Below are positions 1 to 7,209 of a stretch of DNA of 13,240 nucleotides, one piece after another. The DNA comes from SIG299 sp045593825. Its GTDB lineage: Bacteria; Bacillota; Clostridia; Lachnospirales; Lachnospiraceae. Position 1 is the first letter of the stretch; every line of letters begins with the position of its first letter. The DNA is taken from NCBI GenBank assembly GCA_045593825.1, contig JAZNXI010000045.1:1-13240 (forward strand), in the 5' to 3' direction. Both the position numbers and the translations under genes were made by a program. The notes below the pieces were generated by a model, which saw only the letters and a list, made by a program, of their open reading frames with translations, was not told the DNA's origin and did no database searches.

Positions 1-1
1 C

Positions 2-370
2 ACAAGAATCCGTAATGCAAACACTGCAAAGCATGATACAGTAGATGTTCCAGCTTCCAAGATGAAGATTGCTATCGCAGACATCCTTGTGAAGGAAGGT
101 TACATCAAGGGCTATGAACTCGTTGAAGATGGCGTAGCTAAGAATCTCCATATCACACTTAAGTATGGTAAGGATAAGAACGTGAAGATTATCACAGGTT
201 TAAAGAGAATCTCCAAGCCAGGTCTTCGTGTTTACGCTAGCAAGGATGAGCTTCCAAGAGTACTTGGCGGTCTCGGTATTGCTATCATCTCCACAAACAA
301 GGGTATCTTAACCGATAAGGAAGCAAGAGCTCTTAACGTTGGTGGCGAAGTTTTAGCATTCATTTGGTAA
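2..370 (+). CDS. rpsH: 30S ribosomal protein S8, 5'-truncated by the window edge
   Basis: S8 is a primary 16S rRNA-binding protein of the small-subunit central domain; in E. coli it also represses the spc operon by binding its mRNA (family knowledge, not shown here). The reading frame is open from base 2 and begins TRIRNANTAKHDTVDVPASK, which is the S8 N-terminal region, so the internal Met at 62 is not the start; roughly ten N-terminal residues lie outside the window. The C-terminal STNKGILTDKEARA and GGEVLAFIW stretch is the RNA-binding signature of the family. 122 codons are present against about 132 in full-length S8. It is followed after 40 bp by rplF, as in the standard spc order. Confidence 0.97.
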   Translation, partial: TRIRNANTAKHDTVDVPASKMKIAIADILVKEGYIKGYELVEDGVAKNLHITLKYGKDKNVKIITGLKRISKPGLRVYASKDELPRVLGGLGIAIISTNKGILTDKEARALNVGGEVLAFIW

Positions 371-410
371 TTAACAACTAAATTGTTTATTTATTATAGG
401 AGGTACGGGC

Positions 411-953
411 ATGTCACGTATAGGTAAGATGCCAATCGCTATTCCTGCAGGTGTAACTGTAGAAGTGGCAGAAAATAATAAGGTTACCGTTAAGGGACCT
501 AAGGGTACTCTTGAAAGAGTATTAGCACCAGAAATGGAAATCAAGGTAGAAGGTTCTGAAGTTGTTGTAACAAGACCAAACGATTTAAAGAGAATGAAGT
601 CTTTACACGGTCTTACAAGAACTCTTATCAACAACATGGTTGTTGGTGTAACTAACGGTTACGAAAAGGTTCTTGAAGTAAACGGTGTTGGTTACAGAGC
701 AGCTAAGTCCGGCAAGGAACTTACATTAACTCTCGGTTATTCTCATCCGGTAGTTATGATCGATCCTGAAGGCGTTGAAACCGTATTAGACGGTCAGAAC
801 AAGATTACCGTTAAGGGTATTGATAAAGAAAAAGTTGGTCAGTACGCAGCAGAAATCAGAGATAAGAGAAGACCTGAACCTTATAAGGGCAAGGGTATCA
901 AGTATGCTGACGAAGTTATCAGACGTAAAGTCGGTAAGACAGGTAAGAAATAA
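411..953 (+). CDS. rplF: 50S ribosomal protein L6
   Basis: L6 (180 aa, the usual length) binds 23S rRNA near the factor-binding site and the sarcin-ricin loop. It has the normal two-repeat L6 fold: it starts MSRIGKMPIAIPAGV and carries the C-terminal family signature PEPYKGKGIK at residues 155-164 followed by a lysine-rich tail. An AGGAGG at 398-403 is 7 bases before the ATG. It lies between S8 and L18 as in the spc operon. Nothing is unusual in it. Confidence 0.98.
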   Translation: MSRIGKMPIAIPAGVTVEVAENNKVTVKGPKGTLERVLAPEMEIKVEGSEVVVTRPNDLKRMKSLHGLTRTLINNMVVGVTNGYEKVLEVNGVGYRAAKSGKELTLTLGYSHPVVMIDPEGVETVLDGQNKITVKGIDKEKVGQYAAEIRDKRRPEPYKGKGIKYADEVIRRKVGKTGKK

Positions 954-970
954 GGGAGGAGTGAATTAAA

Positions 971-1339
971 ATGGTAAGCAAAGAATCTAGAAGCGCAAAT
1001 CGCGTAAAGAAGCACATGAAGATCCGCAATCGTTTCTCCGGTACACCTGAAAGACCACGTTTAGCTGTATTCAGAAGTAACAATCATATGTATGCACAGA
1101 TCATTGATGATACAGTAGGTAACACATTAGTAGCTGCATCCACATTAGAAAAGGATGTTAAGGCTGAGCTTGAGCATACCAATGATGTTGCAGCAGCAGC
1201 TTACTTAGGAACTGTAATTGCCAAGAAAGCATTAGACAAGGGCATCAAGACTGTTGTATTTGACAGAGGCGGTTTTGTATACCAGGGTAAGATTAAGGCA
1301 TTAGCAGAGGCAGCAAGAGAAGCTGGTCTCGAATTCTAA
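971..1339 (+). CDS. rplR: 50S ribosomal protein L18
   Basis: L18 (122 aa) binds 5S rRNA together with L5 and helps place it in the central protuberance. The sequence shows the basic N-terminal tail (residues 1-25, rich in Lys and Arg), the conserved GTPERPRLAVFRSNNHMYAQ core near residues 24-43, and the VFDRGGFVYQGKIKALAEAAREAGLEF C-terminus in its expected pattern (only its ends quoted elsewhere in the family vary). GGGAGGA at 954-960 precedes the ATG. It sits 17 bp after rplF and 16 bp before rpsE, consistent with co-transcription. Confidence 0.97.
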   Translation: MVSKESRSANRVKKHMKIRNRFSGTPERPRLAVFRSNNHMYAQIIDDTVGNTLVAASTLEKDVKAELEHTNDVAAAAYLGTVIAKKALDKGIKTVVFDRGGFVYQGKIKALAEAAREAGLEF

Positions 1340-1355
1340 GTAAGGAGGAGAAACA

Positions 1356-1862
1356 ATGAAACATTCTATCATTGACGCTAGCAAGTTAGAGTTAGAAGAT
1401 AAGGTAGTCAATATTAAGCGTGTATCCAAGACTGTTAAGGGTGGACGTAAGATGAGATTTGCTGCATTAGTAGTAGTTGGTGACAAGAACGGTCACGTAG
1501 GTGCAGGTCTCGGAAAGGCTGCCGAAGTTCCGGAAGCTATTCGTAAGGCTAAGGAAGACGCTATCAAGAAGATGATTACATTACCTCTCGATGAGAACGG
1601 TAGTGTTCCACATGATTTCATCGGTAAGTTCGGTAGCGCAAGCGTACTTTTAAAGAAGAGTCCAGAAGGTACTGGTATCATCGCCGGTGGTCCTGCTCGT
1701 ATGGTTCTCGAGTTAGCTGGTTTCAAGAACATCCGTACAAAGTCTCTTGGTTCCAACAACAAGCAGAACGTTGTTCTTGCAACTATCAACGGTTTAGGCC
1801 AGTTAAAGACTCCTGAGGAAGTAGCTGCACTTCGTGGTATTTCCGTAGAGCAGTTAGGCTAA
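1356..1862 (+). CDS. rpsE: 30S ribosomal protein S5
   Basis: S5 (168 aa) acts in decoding fidelity and translocation in the small subunit, and spectinomycin-resistance changes map to it in other bacteria. The N-terminal double-stranded RNA-binding-like domain is visible: VSKTVKGGRKMRFAALVVV at about residues 23-41, then GDKNGHVGAGLGKAAEVPEA at 42-61 with the glycine-rich loop. The C-terminal domain has PARMVLELAGFKNIRTKSLG. AAGGAGGAG at 1342-1350 gives a strong ribosome binding site. The stop is 19 bases before the L30 start. Confidence 0.98.
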   Translation: MKHSIIDASKLELEDKVVNIKRVSKTVKGGRKMRFAALVVVGDKNGHVGAGLGKAAEVPEAIRKAKEDAIKKMITLPLDENGSVPHDFIGKFGSASVLLKKSPEGTGIIAGGPARMVLELAGFKNIRTKSLGSNNKQNVVLATINGLGQLKTPEEVAALRGISVEQLG

Positions 1863-1881
1863 TTTGAAAGGGGTAAGAAAA

Positions 1882-2064
1882 ATGGCAGAGAATTTAAAGA
1901 TTACTTTAGTAAAGTCTACTATCGGTGCTATTCCTAAGCATAAGTTAACTGTAGCTGCTTTAGGTCTCAAGAAGATCGGTCAGTCCGTAGTTAAGAAGAA
2001 CAACGATGCTACAAAGGGACAGATTCAGCAGATTAGACATTTAGTAAAGGTTGAAGAAATTTAA
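1882..2064 (+). CDS. rpmD: 50S ribosomal protein L30
   Basis: L30 is a small 23S rRNA-binding protein of the large subunit. With the ATG at 1882 the product is 60 aa, MAENLKITLVKSTIG followed by the conserved HKLTVAALGLKKIGQSVV core, matching the normal L30 length. An in-frame TTG at 1864 would add six residues (MKGVRK) that the family lacks and would lie on top of the GAAAGGGG ribosome binding site at 1866-1873, so 1882 is chosen. It is in the usual place between S5 and L15. Confidence 0.96.
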   Translation: MAENLKITLVKSTIGAIPKHKLTVAALGLKKIGQSVVKKNNDATKGQIQQIRHLVKVEEI

Positions 2065-2087
2065 AACGAGGCAAGGAGGTGCGCACG

Positions 2088-2528
2088 ATGAATTTATCAG
2101 AATTAAGACCAGCAGATGGTTCTAAGCATAGCCAGAACTTCAGAAGAGGTCGTGGTCACGGATCCGGTAACGGTAAGACCGCAGGTAAGGGTCACAAGGG
2201 TCAGAAGGCTCGTTCCGGTGCTACCAGAATCGGCTTCGAAGGTGGTCAGATGCCTTTATACAGAAGACTTCCTAAGAGAGGTTTCCACAACAGAAACACT
2301 AAGATTATCGCAACAATTAATCTTGATACATTAAACAGATTCGAGGATGGCGCAGAAGTAACTGTAGAATCCTTAGTGAACATGGGAATCGTTAAGAACC
2401 CACGCGATGGCGTTAAGGTTCTTGGAAACGGAGAACTTACTAAGAAGCTTGATGTTAAGTTAAATGCTTTCAGCGCAAGTGCTGTTGAAAAGATTCAGGC
2501 TCTTGGTGGAAAAGCAGAGGTGATCTAA
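2088..2528 (+). CDS. rplO: 50S ribosomal protein L15
   Basis: L15 (146 aa from this start) is a late-assembling 23S rRNA-binding protein. The N-terminal glycine- and lysine-rich extension that threads into rRNA is clear at residues 19-44 (RRGRGHGSGNGKTAGKGHKG and onward). The ATG at 2088 is preferred over an in-frame GTG at 2079 because AAGGAGGT at 2073-2080 overlaps that GTG and is correctly spaced for 2088, and because MNLSELRPADGS is the family N-terminus. The TAA stop abuts the secY ATG with no gap, so secY translation is likely coupled to it. Confidence 0.97.
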   Translation: MNLSELRPADGSKHSQNFRRGRGHGSGNGKTAGKGHKGQKARSGATRIGFEGGQMPLYRRLPKRGFHNRNTKIIATINLDTLNRFEDGAEVTVESLVNMGIVKNPRDGVKVLGNGELTKKLDVKLNAFSASAVEKIQALGGKAEVI

Positions 2529-3860
2529 ATGTTTAAAACATTCAGAAATGCTCTTAAGATCAAGGACGTAAGAAGTAAGTTACTGTTTACACTTCTTTGT
2601 TTAGTTATCGTAAGAATTGGCTGTCAGCTTCCGGTACCGGAAGTTGACAGAGAATACTTCCAGTATTGGATGACAATGCAGACCGGTTTCGGTTTCCTTA
2701 ACACCCTTACTGGTGGTTCCTTCTCTCAGATGTCCATTTTTGCACTGAACATTTCTCCATACATTACATCCTCCATTATTATGCAGCTTTTAACTATCGC
2801 TATTCCGAAGTTAGAAGAAATGCAGAAGGATGGCGAGTCCGGCAGAAAGAAGATTGCAGAGTGGACAAGATACGTAACAATCGGTCTTGCTGTATTTGAA
2901 TCTGTTATGATGACTATCGGATTTAACAACAGTGGTCTTCTTGAAGAAGGCAACCTGTTCCTTCAGATCCTCGTTATCACAGCTTCCTTCACAGCAGGTT
3001 CTGCATTCCTTATGTGGTTAGGTGAGCAGATTACAGAAAAGGGAATCGGCAACGGTATCTCTGTAATCCTCTTAATCAACATCGTTGCAAGTTTACCAAG
3101 CGATTTCACAGGTTTATACAACCAGTTTATCGTTGGTGCTGACAACGTAGTTAAGGCAGTTATCGCTGCAGTAATTATTATCGCTGTAGTAGTTCTTTTA
3201 GTAGTACTTGTAGTTCTTTTACAGGACGCAACCAGAAAGATCAGCGTTCAGTATGCTAAGAAGATGCAGGGTAGAAAGATGGTAGGCGGTCAGTCTTCCC
3301 ATATTCCGCTCAAGGTTAACACCGCAGGCGTTATTCCTGTAATCTTTGCAAGCTCCCTGATGCAGACTCCAATTATTGTATCTTCTCTCTTCGGCGTATA
3401 TGGTAAGAGAGGCACTGCTTGGGAAAAGTTCTTATATCTTATGAACCAGCAGAATTGGTGCAATTTTGAAAACTGGGGCGAATTCAAGTACACACTTGGT
3501 CTTTTAATTTACCTTGCACTGTTAATTTTCTTTGCATACTTCTATACATCGGTTACTTTCAACCCAATGGAAGTTGCAAACAACTTAAAGAAGCAGGGTG
3601 GTTTCATTCCTGGTATCCGTCCGGGCAGACCAACAACTGAATACTTATCCAAGGTATTAAACTACATCATCCTGATTGGTGCAGTATGCCTGGCGATTAT
3701 TTCTATTATTCCGATTTTCTTTGCAGGTGCATTCAGTGCACAGGTAAGCTTCGGTGGAACATCCATCATCATTATTGTTGGTGTTGTTCTTGAAATCATC
3801 AGACAGGTAGAAACCATGATGAGAGAGCGTCATTATAAGGGCTTCTTGTCCAACGAATAG
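2529..3860 (+). CDS. secY: Preprotein translocase subunit SecY
   Basis: SecY (443 aa, a normal length) is the ten-helix channel of the Sec translocon in the cytoplasmic membrane and works with SecE, SecG, SecA and the ribosome. The first membrane helix starts near residue 19 (LLFTLLCLVIVRIG) and is followed by the plug-side QLPVPEVD segment. Later landmarks are the NISPYITSSIIMQLL helix, the basic cytoplasmic loop with QGRKMVGGQSSHIPLKVNTA, and the FNPMEVANNLKKQGGFIPGI loop that contacts SecA and the ribosome. The ribosome binding site (AGAGGTGA, about 2516-2523) lies inside the end of rplO. A terminator-like hairpin follows 19 bp after the stop. Confidence 0.98.
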   Translation: MFKTFRNALKIKDVRSKLLFTLLCLVIVRIGCQLPVPEVDREYFQYWMTMQTGFGFLNTLTGGSFSQMSIFALNISPYITSSIIMQLLTIAIPKLEEMQKDGESGRKKIAEWTRYVTIGLAVFESVMMTIGFNNSGLLEEGNLFLQILVITASFTAGSAFLMWLGEQITEKGIGNGISVILLINIVASLPSDFTGLYNQFIVGADNVVKAVIAAVIIIAVVVLLVVLVVLLQDATRKISVQYAKKMQGRKMVGGQSSHIPLKVNTAGVIPVIFASSLMQTPIIVSSLFGVYGKRGTAWEKFLYLMNQQNWCNFENWGEFKYTLGLLIYLALLIFFAYFYTSVTFNPMEVANNLKKQGGFIPGIRPGRPTTEYLSKVLNYIILIGAVCLAIISIIPIFFAGAFSAQVSFGGTSIIIIVGVVLEIIRQVETMMRERHYKGFLSNE

Positions 3861-3879
3861 TTAACATACTGAGTCAGAT

Positions 3880-3909
3880 AAGGGTGGGGCTAGTTCTCCA
3901 CCCTTTTTT
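3880..3909 (+). terminator. Intrinsic terminator-like hairpin between secY and adk
   Basis: AAGGGTGG at 3880-3887 pairs perfectly with CCACCCTT at 3898-3905, extended inward by one G-U and one G-C pair, leaving a six-base loop (CTAGTT). It runs directly into six T residues (3904-3909). This is a textbook Rho-independent structure, yet adk, map and infA follow on the same strand, so it probably works as a partial terminator or attenuator that lowers expression of the downstream genes relative to the ribosomal ones. Confidence 0.8.
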
Positions 3910-3936
3910 GCAAAAAATCAGGTTTACTGTTTACAC
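3908..3936 (+). promoter_or_regulatory. Possible weak promoter for adk
   Basis: Just after the hairpin there is TTGCAA (3908-3913), a 17-base spacer and TTACAC (3931-3936). The -35 match is fair and the -10 match is poor. A promoter here would make sense because of the upstream terminator, but the sequence evidence alone is weak and read-through may be enough. Confidence 0.25.
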
Positions 3937-3958
3937 ATAACCCATAGGGAGGTTACAA

Positions 3959-4603
3959 ATGAAGATTATTATGCTTGGTGCGCCGGGTGCCGGTAAGGGT
4001 ACTCAGGCAAAGAAGATTGCTGAGAAGTACGGAATTCCACATATCTCTACCGGAGATATTTTTAGAGCAAATATTAAGAATCAGACAGAACTTGGCATGA
4101 AGGCAAAGTCCTACATGGATCAGGGTGCGTTAGTTCCTGATGAACTGACACTGGAGCTGATTATGGACCGATTTACCAATGATGATTGTAAGAACGGTTA
4201 CGTATTAGACGGTTTCCCAAGAACTATTCCTCAGGCAGAAGCTTTAACAAAGGCTTTGGCTGACAAACAGGATGCAGTTGATTATGCCATTAACGTAGAT
4301 GTTCCGGACGAAGCAATTGTTACCAGAATGTCCGGTAGACGTGCCTGCCTTACTTGCGGTGGAACTTATCATATCAAGTTCAACCCAACTAAGGTTGAGG
4401 GCGTTTGTGATGCCTGTGGCGGTGAATTGGTGCTTCGTGCCGACGATAAGCCGGAAACCGTACAGAAGAGACTGGATGTTTATCATGAGCAGACCCAGCC
4501 GCTGATTGATTATTATCAGACACAGAATATTTTAAAGGAAGTTGACGGAACTCTTCCGCTGGAAGAAGTTTTCGGTGCAATTATCGCTATTTTAGAGGAC
4601 TAG
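3959..4603 (+). CDS. adk: Adenylate kinase, zinc-containing long form
   Basis: Adenylate kinase (214 aa) interconverts ATP + AMP and 2 ADP in the cytoplasm. The P-loop GAPGAGKGT is at residues 7-15, the AMP-binding segment around STGDIFR at 30-36, and GFPRT at 85-89. The lid domain holds four cysteines, C130, C133, C150 and C153, in the CxxC...CxxC arrangement that binds structural zinc in Gram-positive enzymes. AGGGAGG at 3946-3952 precedes the ATG. It ends 3 bases before map, so the two are probably translationally coupled. The position after secY is standard for Clostridia and Bacilli. Confidence 0.98.
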   Translation: MKIIMLGAPGAGKGTQAKKIAEKYGIPHISTGDIFRANIKNQTELGMKAKSYMDQGALVPDELTLELIMDRFTNDDCKNGYVLDGFPRTIPQAEALTKALADKQDAVDYAINVDVPDEAIVTRMSGRRACLTCGGTYHIKFNPTKVEGVCDACGGELVLRADDKPETVQKRLDVYHEQTQPLIDYYQTQNILKEVDGTLPLEEVFGAIIAILED

Positions 4604-4606
4604 AAT

Positions 4607-5365
4607 ATGTCAGTAACGATTAAATCTGAAAAAGAAATTGAACTGATGCGCGAGGCAGGCAGAATTCTTGCCATCGTGCATGAAGAATTGAGAGATTTTG
4701 TACGTCCGGGAATTTCGACCATGGACATCGACAAAAAAGGATATGAAATCATCAAAAGTTATGGATGTATTCCTTCCTTCTTAAATTACAACGGATATCC
4801 GGCGTCCATTTGTGTTTCCGTAAATGATGAAGTAGTTCACGGAATCCCAAATAAGAAGCGTATTCTTCGCGATGGCGATATCGTAAGCTTAGATGCCGGT
4901 GTAATTTACAAGGGTTATCATTCCGATGCTGCCAGAACATGGGCAGTAGGTGAAGTTAGCGCAGAGGCAAAGCGCCTTATGGAGGTAACAGAACAGAGTT
5001 TCTATGAAGGTATTAAGTTTGCCAAGGCAGGCTGCCACCTTCATGATATTTCCGCAGCTATTGAAGATTATGTTGTGGCTCACGGTTATTCCTGTGTCCG
5101 CGACTTAGTCGGCCATGGTATCGGAAAGGAACTCCATGAAGACCCGCAGGTGCCAAACTTCCACCAGAGAAGACGCGGCATGAAGCTTGTTCCGGGCATG
5201 ACATTGGCTATCGAACCAATGGTTAACATCGGCAGACCGGAGGTTTGCTGGCTGGATGACGACTGGACTGTTGTAACGGAGGACGAAACTTTGTCCGCAC
5301 ATTATGAGAACACAGTGTTGATTACCGAGGGTGAGCCTGAGTTGCTCTCCATTCGTAAAAAGTAG
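4607..5365 (+). CDS. map: Type I methionine aminopeptidase
   Basis: This cytoplasmic dimetal enzyme removes the initiator methionine from new proteins. Length is 252 aa, normal for the short bacterial type I form. All five expected metal ligands can be placed: D96, D107, H170, E203 and E234; the substrate-side histidine H78 lies in DEVVHGIP. No N-terminal zinc-finger or SecA-like extension is present. There is little Shine-Dalgarno sequence in the 3-base gap after adk, which suggests coupled re-initiation. In many related genomes a small KOW-domain protein gene follows map; here infA follows directly after 26 bp. Confidence 0.98.
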   Translation: MSVTIKSEKEIELMREAGRILAIVHEELRDFVRPGISTMDIDKKGYEIIKSYGCIPSFLNYNGYPASICVSVNDEVVHGIPNKKRILRDGDIVSLDAGVIYKGYHSDAARTWAVGEVSAEAKRLMEVTEQSFYEGIKFAKAGCHLHDISAAIEDYVVAHGYSCVRDLVGHGIGKELHEDPQVPNFHQRRRGMKLVPGMTLAIEPMVNIGRPEVCWLDDDWTVVTEDETLSAHYENTVLITEGEPELLSIRKK

Positions 5366-5391
5366 TTTGTTTTTTATAGGAGGATGATTAC

Positions 5392-5610
5392 ATGTCTAAA
5401 GCAGATGTAGTAGAAATCGAAGGAACCGTAATAGAAAAGCTTCCAAACGCAATGTTCCAGGTTGAACTGGAAAACGGCCACAAGGTCCTTGCACATATCA
5501 GTGGCAAGCTTCGTATGAATTTCATCAAGATCGTTCCTGGTGATAAGGTTACTCTGGAACTGTCCCCATATGATTTAACAAAGGGACGTATTATCTGGAG
5601 AGACAAGTAA
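5392..5610 (+). CDS. infA: Translation initiation factor IF-1
   Basis: IF-1 (72 aa) is a single OB-fold (S1-like) protein that binds the ribosomal A site and assists IF-2 and IF-3. The sequence MSKADVVEIEGTVIEKLPNA, then VELENGHKVLAHISGKLRMN and GDKVTLELSPYDLTKGRI, is unmistakable. AGGAGG at 5378-5383 precedes the ATG. Its last codons and stop (5601-5610) fall inside the outer edge of the large palindrome that follows. Normally rpmJ is the next gene; here rpmJ is 4.7 kb away. Confidence 0.98.
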   Translation: MSKADVVEIEGTVIEKLPNAMFQVELENGHKVLAHISGKLRMNFIKIVPGDKVTLELSPYDLTKGRIIWRDK

Positions 5611-5868
5611 GATAGTTTTATTTTTCTGAAAGCGTAGGACTGCGAGAGAATAAGCTTTTTGAGGTTTTGATATCCGTGTTCGCCTGCCTCCTCATACAGT
5701 CGTTCATTTAGTCTGGAACAAACGAAAAGAGTTTCGTTTGTCCATCCTATCTGAACAACTGTATGCTGAGAGGTCGGACACTTGGATATTAAAATCTCAA
5801 AAAGCAAGATACTCTTTCGCAGTCCTTTTGTTTTATAGAAAAATAAAACTATGTTACTTATCTTGTCT
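5601..5868. repeat. Long near-perfect palindrome (MITE-like foldback element) after infA
   Basis: Two ~120-base arms are imperfect inverted copies around a centre near 5729. Paired blocks, left with right: ATAGTTTTATTTTTCT 5612-5627 with 5837-5852 (16/16); AGGACTGCGA 5636-5645 with 5817-5826; GCTTTTTGAG 5654-5663 with 5796-5805; CATACAGT 5693-5700 with 5758-5765; ACAAACGAAA 5718-5727 with 5732-5741, leaving an AGAG loop. A weaker outer pairing, AGACAAG 5601-5607 with CTTGTCT 5862-5868, reaches into the infA tail. There is no convincing coding sequence in it. The architecture fits a miniature inverted-repeat transposable element or an inverted duplication; transcribed, it would fold into one very long hairpin. 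I see no clear target-site duplication. Confidence 0.85.
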
Positions 5869-5913
5869 GGTGTGAGGGCGGCGGTTTTTTCAAAAGGTAC
5901 ATTGAAATATTTC

Positions 5914-5942
5914 TTGTGAAGTGGAAAAAGAGTTGGTATACT
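5914..5942 (+). promoter_or_regulatory. Sigma-70-type promoter for the kinase-like gene
   Basis: TTGTGA (5914-5919), a 17-base spacer and TATACT (5937-5942) form a good vegetative promoter. Transcription would start near 5949, just after an upstream in-frame ATG-less extension of the next gene, which supports the downstream start at 5973 for that gene. The 45 bases between the palindrome and this promoter show nothing else. Confidence 0.7.
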
Positions 5943-5972
5943 AAAAAAGAGATATTTTTGGAGGCGGTAATT

Positions 5973-6554
5973 ATGGGCATTGCAATCTTCGGCTTAAACG
6001 GTGCGGGAAAATCAACTCTTACACATGCGTTGGCAAAAGAATTGAATTATTATGAAATGGATGTAGAAGATTACTATTTTCCGGAGCAGAAGGAATCCAG
6101 AAAGAATGCTTTGGAAAATGCAGAGATAGTTGATACCGGCAATACGGAGGAACTTCCGTATTCAAATTCAAGAAGTAAAGCAGAGGTGCAGGAAGCACTT
6201 TTAAAAGATATTAAGGAACATCCTGATTTTATTATTGCCGGCGTTAACATGAACTGGTGTGAGGAAATTCTTTCCCGTATCGAGTATGCATTTTGGGTGA
6301 AAGCTCCGTTAGAGAAACGGCTGGAACGTATTCAGTACAGAGAAGAAAAACGATTTGGCAAAAGAGCACTGCCGGGTGGCGATATGTATGAGCAACAGAA
6401 AGAGTTTCGAAAGGCTGTGGCTGGCAGGGAAGAAGCATCACTGGAAGAATGTGTGCAAAAGCTTCCGTGTGATGTGTTTATTTTGGATGGGACACTGCCG
6501 GTGGAGTACAACATAAAGAAAATAAAAGAAACCATCAAAAGTCAGGAGCAGTAA
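5973..6554 (+). CDS. Small P-loop NTPase, kinase-like (adenylate/shikimate kinase fold)
   Basis: A 193-aa predicted cytoplasmic nucleotide-binding protein; substrate unknown. The Walker A motif GLNGAGKST is at residues 7-15 at the very N-terminus. Then come DVEDYYF at 30-36 (a likely acceptor-binding acidic patch), a Walker-B-like hydrophobic strand DFIIAGVN at 85-92, the arginine-rich segment EKRLERIQYREEKRFG at 114-129 that looks like a lid, and VFILDGTLP at 168-176, like the adenine-contacting strand of nucleoside monophosphate kinases. The frame is open back to 5916, but that region overlaps the promoter; GGAGG at 5960-5964 fixes the ATG at 5973. The next gene starts 4 bases after the stop. 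It is not a paralogue copy of adk: no zinc cysteines. Confidence 0.85.
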   Translation: MGIAIFGLNGAGKSTLTHALAKELNYYEMDVEDYYFPEQKESRKNALENAEIVDTGNTEELPYSNSRSKAEVQEALLKDIKEHPDFIIAGVNMNWCEEILSRIEYAFWVKAPLEKRLERIQYREEKRFGKRALPGGDMYEQQKEFRKAVAGREEASLEECVQKLPCDVFILDGTLPVEYNIKKIKETIKSQEQ

Positions 6555-6558
6555 TGAT

Positions 6559-7209
6559 ATGAGTGAGAATTCATCTGCAGAAAAACAAATCGGCAAACCG
6601 GACGGTCCGACCTCCTATTTTGTTATAGGTGGCAAGAATCACAAACCAACTCTGAAACAGCGTTTTCAAAGATGGCGGTTTGATAAAAAGAAAGCCCGGG
6701 TAGCAAAAAGAGTGAAAGCAAATCCGCATACGCCGGATGAGGTGTGTGAGTACATAAAGACAAGTCTTGGTTTTGAAGAACTGGGGCAGGAGTCGAAAGT
6801 GTATCAACATGAGTACCGGGAAATGCGGGCAGGATTTTTGATACAGCATGCGCCGGAACTTTTGGGAGAACATAGGGAAAGACCAAAGCTGAAAGGCCAA
6901 AGCGAGGAAGAAATCAGGGAATTCATGGACGCGGTGGAGGTGCAGAAACAGGTGGCGCTGCAAGTGCCGAAGGAGGACTTTGATATAGACTTCCGGATGT
7001 TTAAGAAGCAGCTTGGCGATGATGAACAACATCTTCTGATAGAAAAGCGATATGCCTATATCGGTGGCGGCGCCAGCGGAAAAACAAAAACGGTAAAGCA
7101 ATTCAAAAAAGTATTCCGGACGGTTCACCGATATTATGGGGTAACTGAGGAAGATATTGAAAATAAGACAAGGCGGTATGAGGATTATTTAAAACAGTTG
7201 GCAAGATGA
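6559..7209 (+). CDS. Uncharacterised basic, charged protein
   Basis: A 216-aa product that I do not recognise. It has no signal peptide or membrane segment. Residues 29-54 are strongly basic (KPTLKQRFQRWRFDKKKARV then AKRVK), suggesting nucleic-acid or membrane-surface contact. The middle is rich in Glu, Lys and Arg with predicted helices, and HTPDEVCEYIKTSLGFEELG at 57-76 looks like a conserved block. GGGASGKT at 169-176 fits the Walker A pattern, but only 40 residues follow, too few for a P-loop NTPase domain. AGGAG at 6544-6548 and a 4-base gap after the kinase-like gene indicate co-transcription and coupling. A promoter for the protease begins immediately after its stop. Confidence 0.75.
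   Translation: MSENSSAEKQIGKPDGPTSYFVIGGKNHKPTLKQRFQRWRFDKKKARVAKRVKANPHTPDEVCEYIKTSLGFEELGQESKVYQHEYREMRAGFLIQHAPELLGEHRERPKLKGQSEEEIREFMDAVEVQKQVALQVPKEDFDIDFRMFKKQLGDDEQHLLIEKRYAYIGGGASGKTKTVKQFKKVFRTVHRYYGVTEEDIENKTRRYEDYLKQLAR

Noticed and set aside
5388..5807. 139-codon minus-strand frame covering infA and the left palindrome arm
   Set aside because: It runs antisense through infA and is kept open by the palindrome arm; no ribosome binding site. Similar short frames may be annotated wherever the element occurs, but I see no evidence of a protein.
5916..5972. Upstream extension (19 codons) of the kinase-like gene
   Set aside because: It overlaps the promoter whose transcript would start near 5949, and moves the P-loop away from the N-terminus; GGAGG fits the ATG at 5973.
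6571..7128. 185-codon open frame on the minus strand
   Set aside because: Entirely antisense to the basic unknown gene, with a Cys/Phe/Leu-heavy composition and no start signals; the plus-strand gene has coupling and a ribosome binding site.
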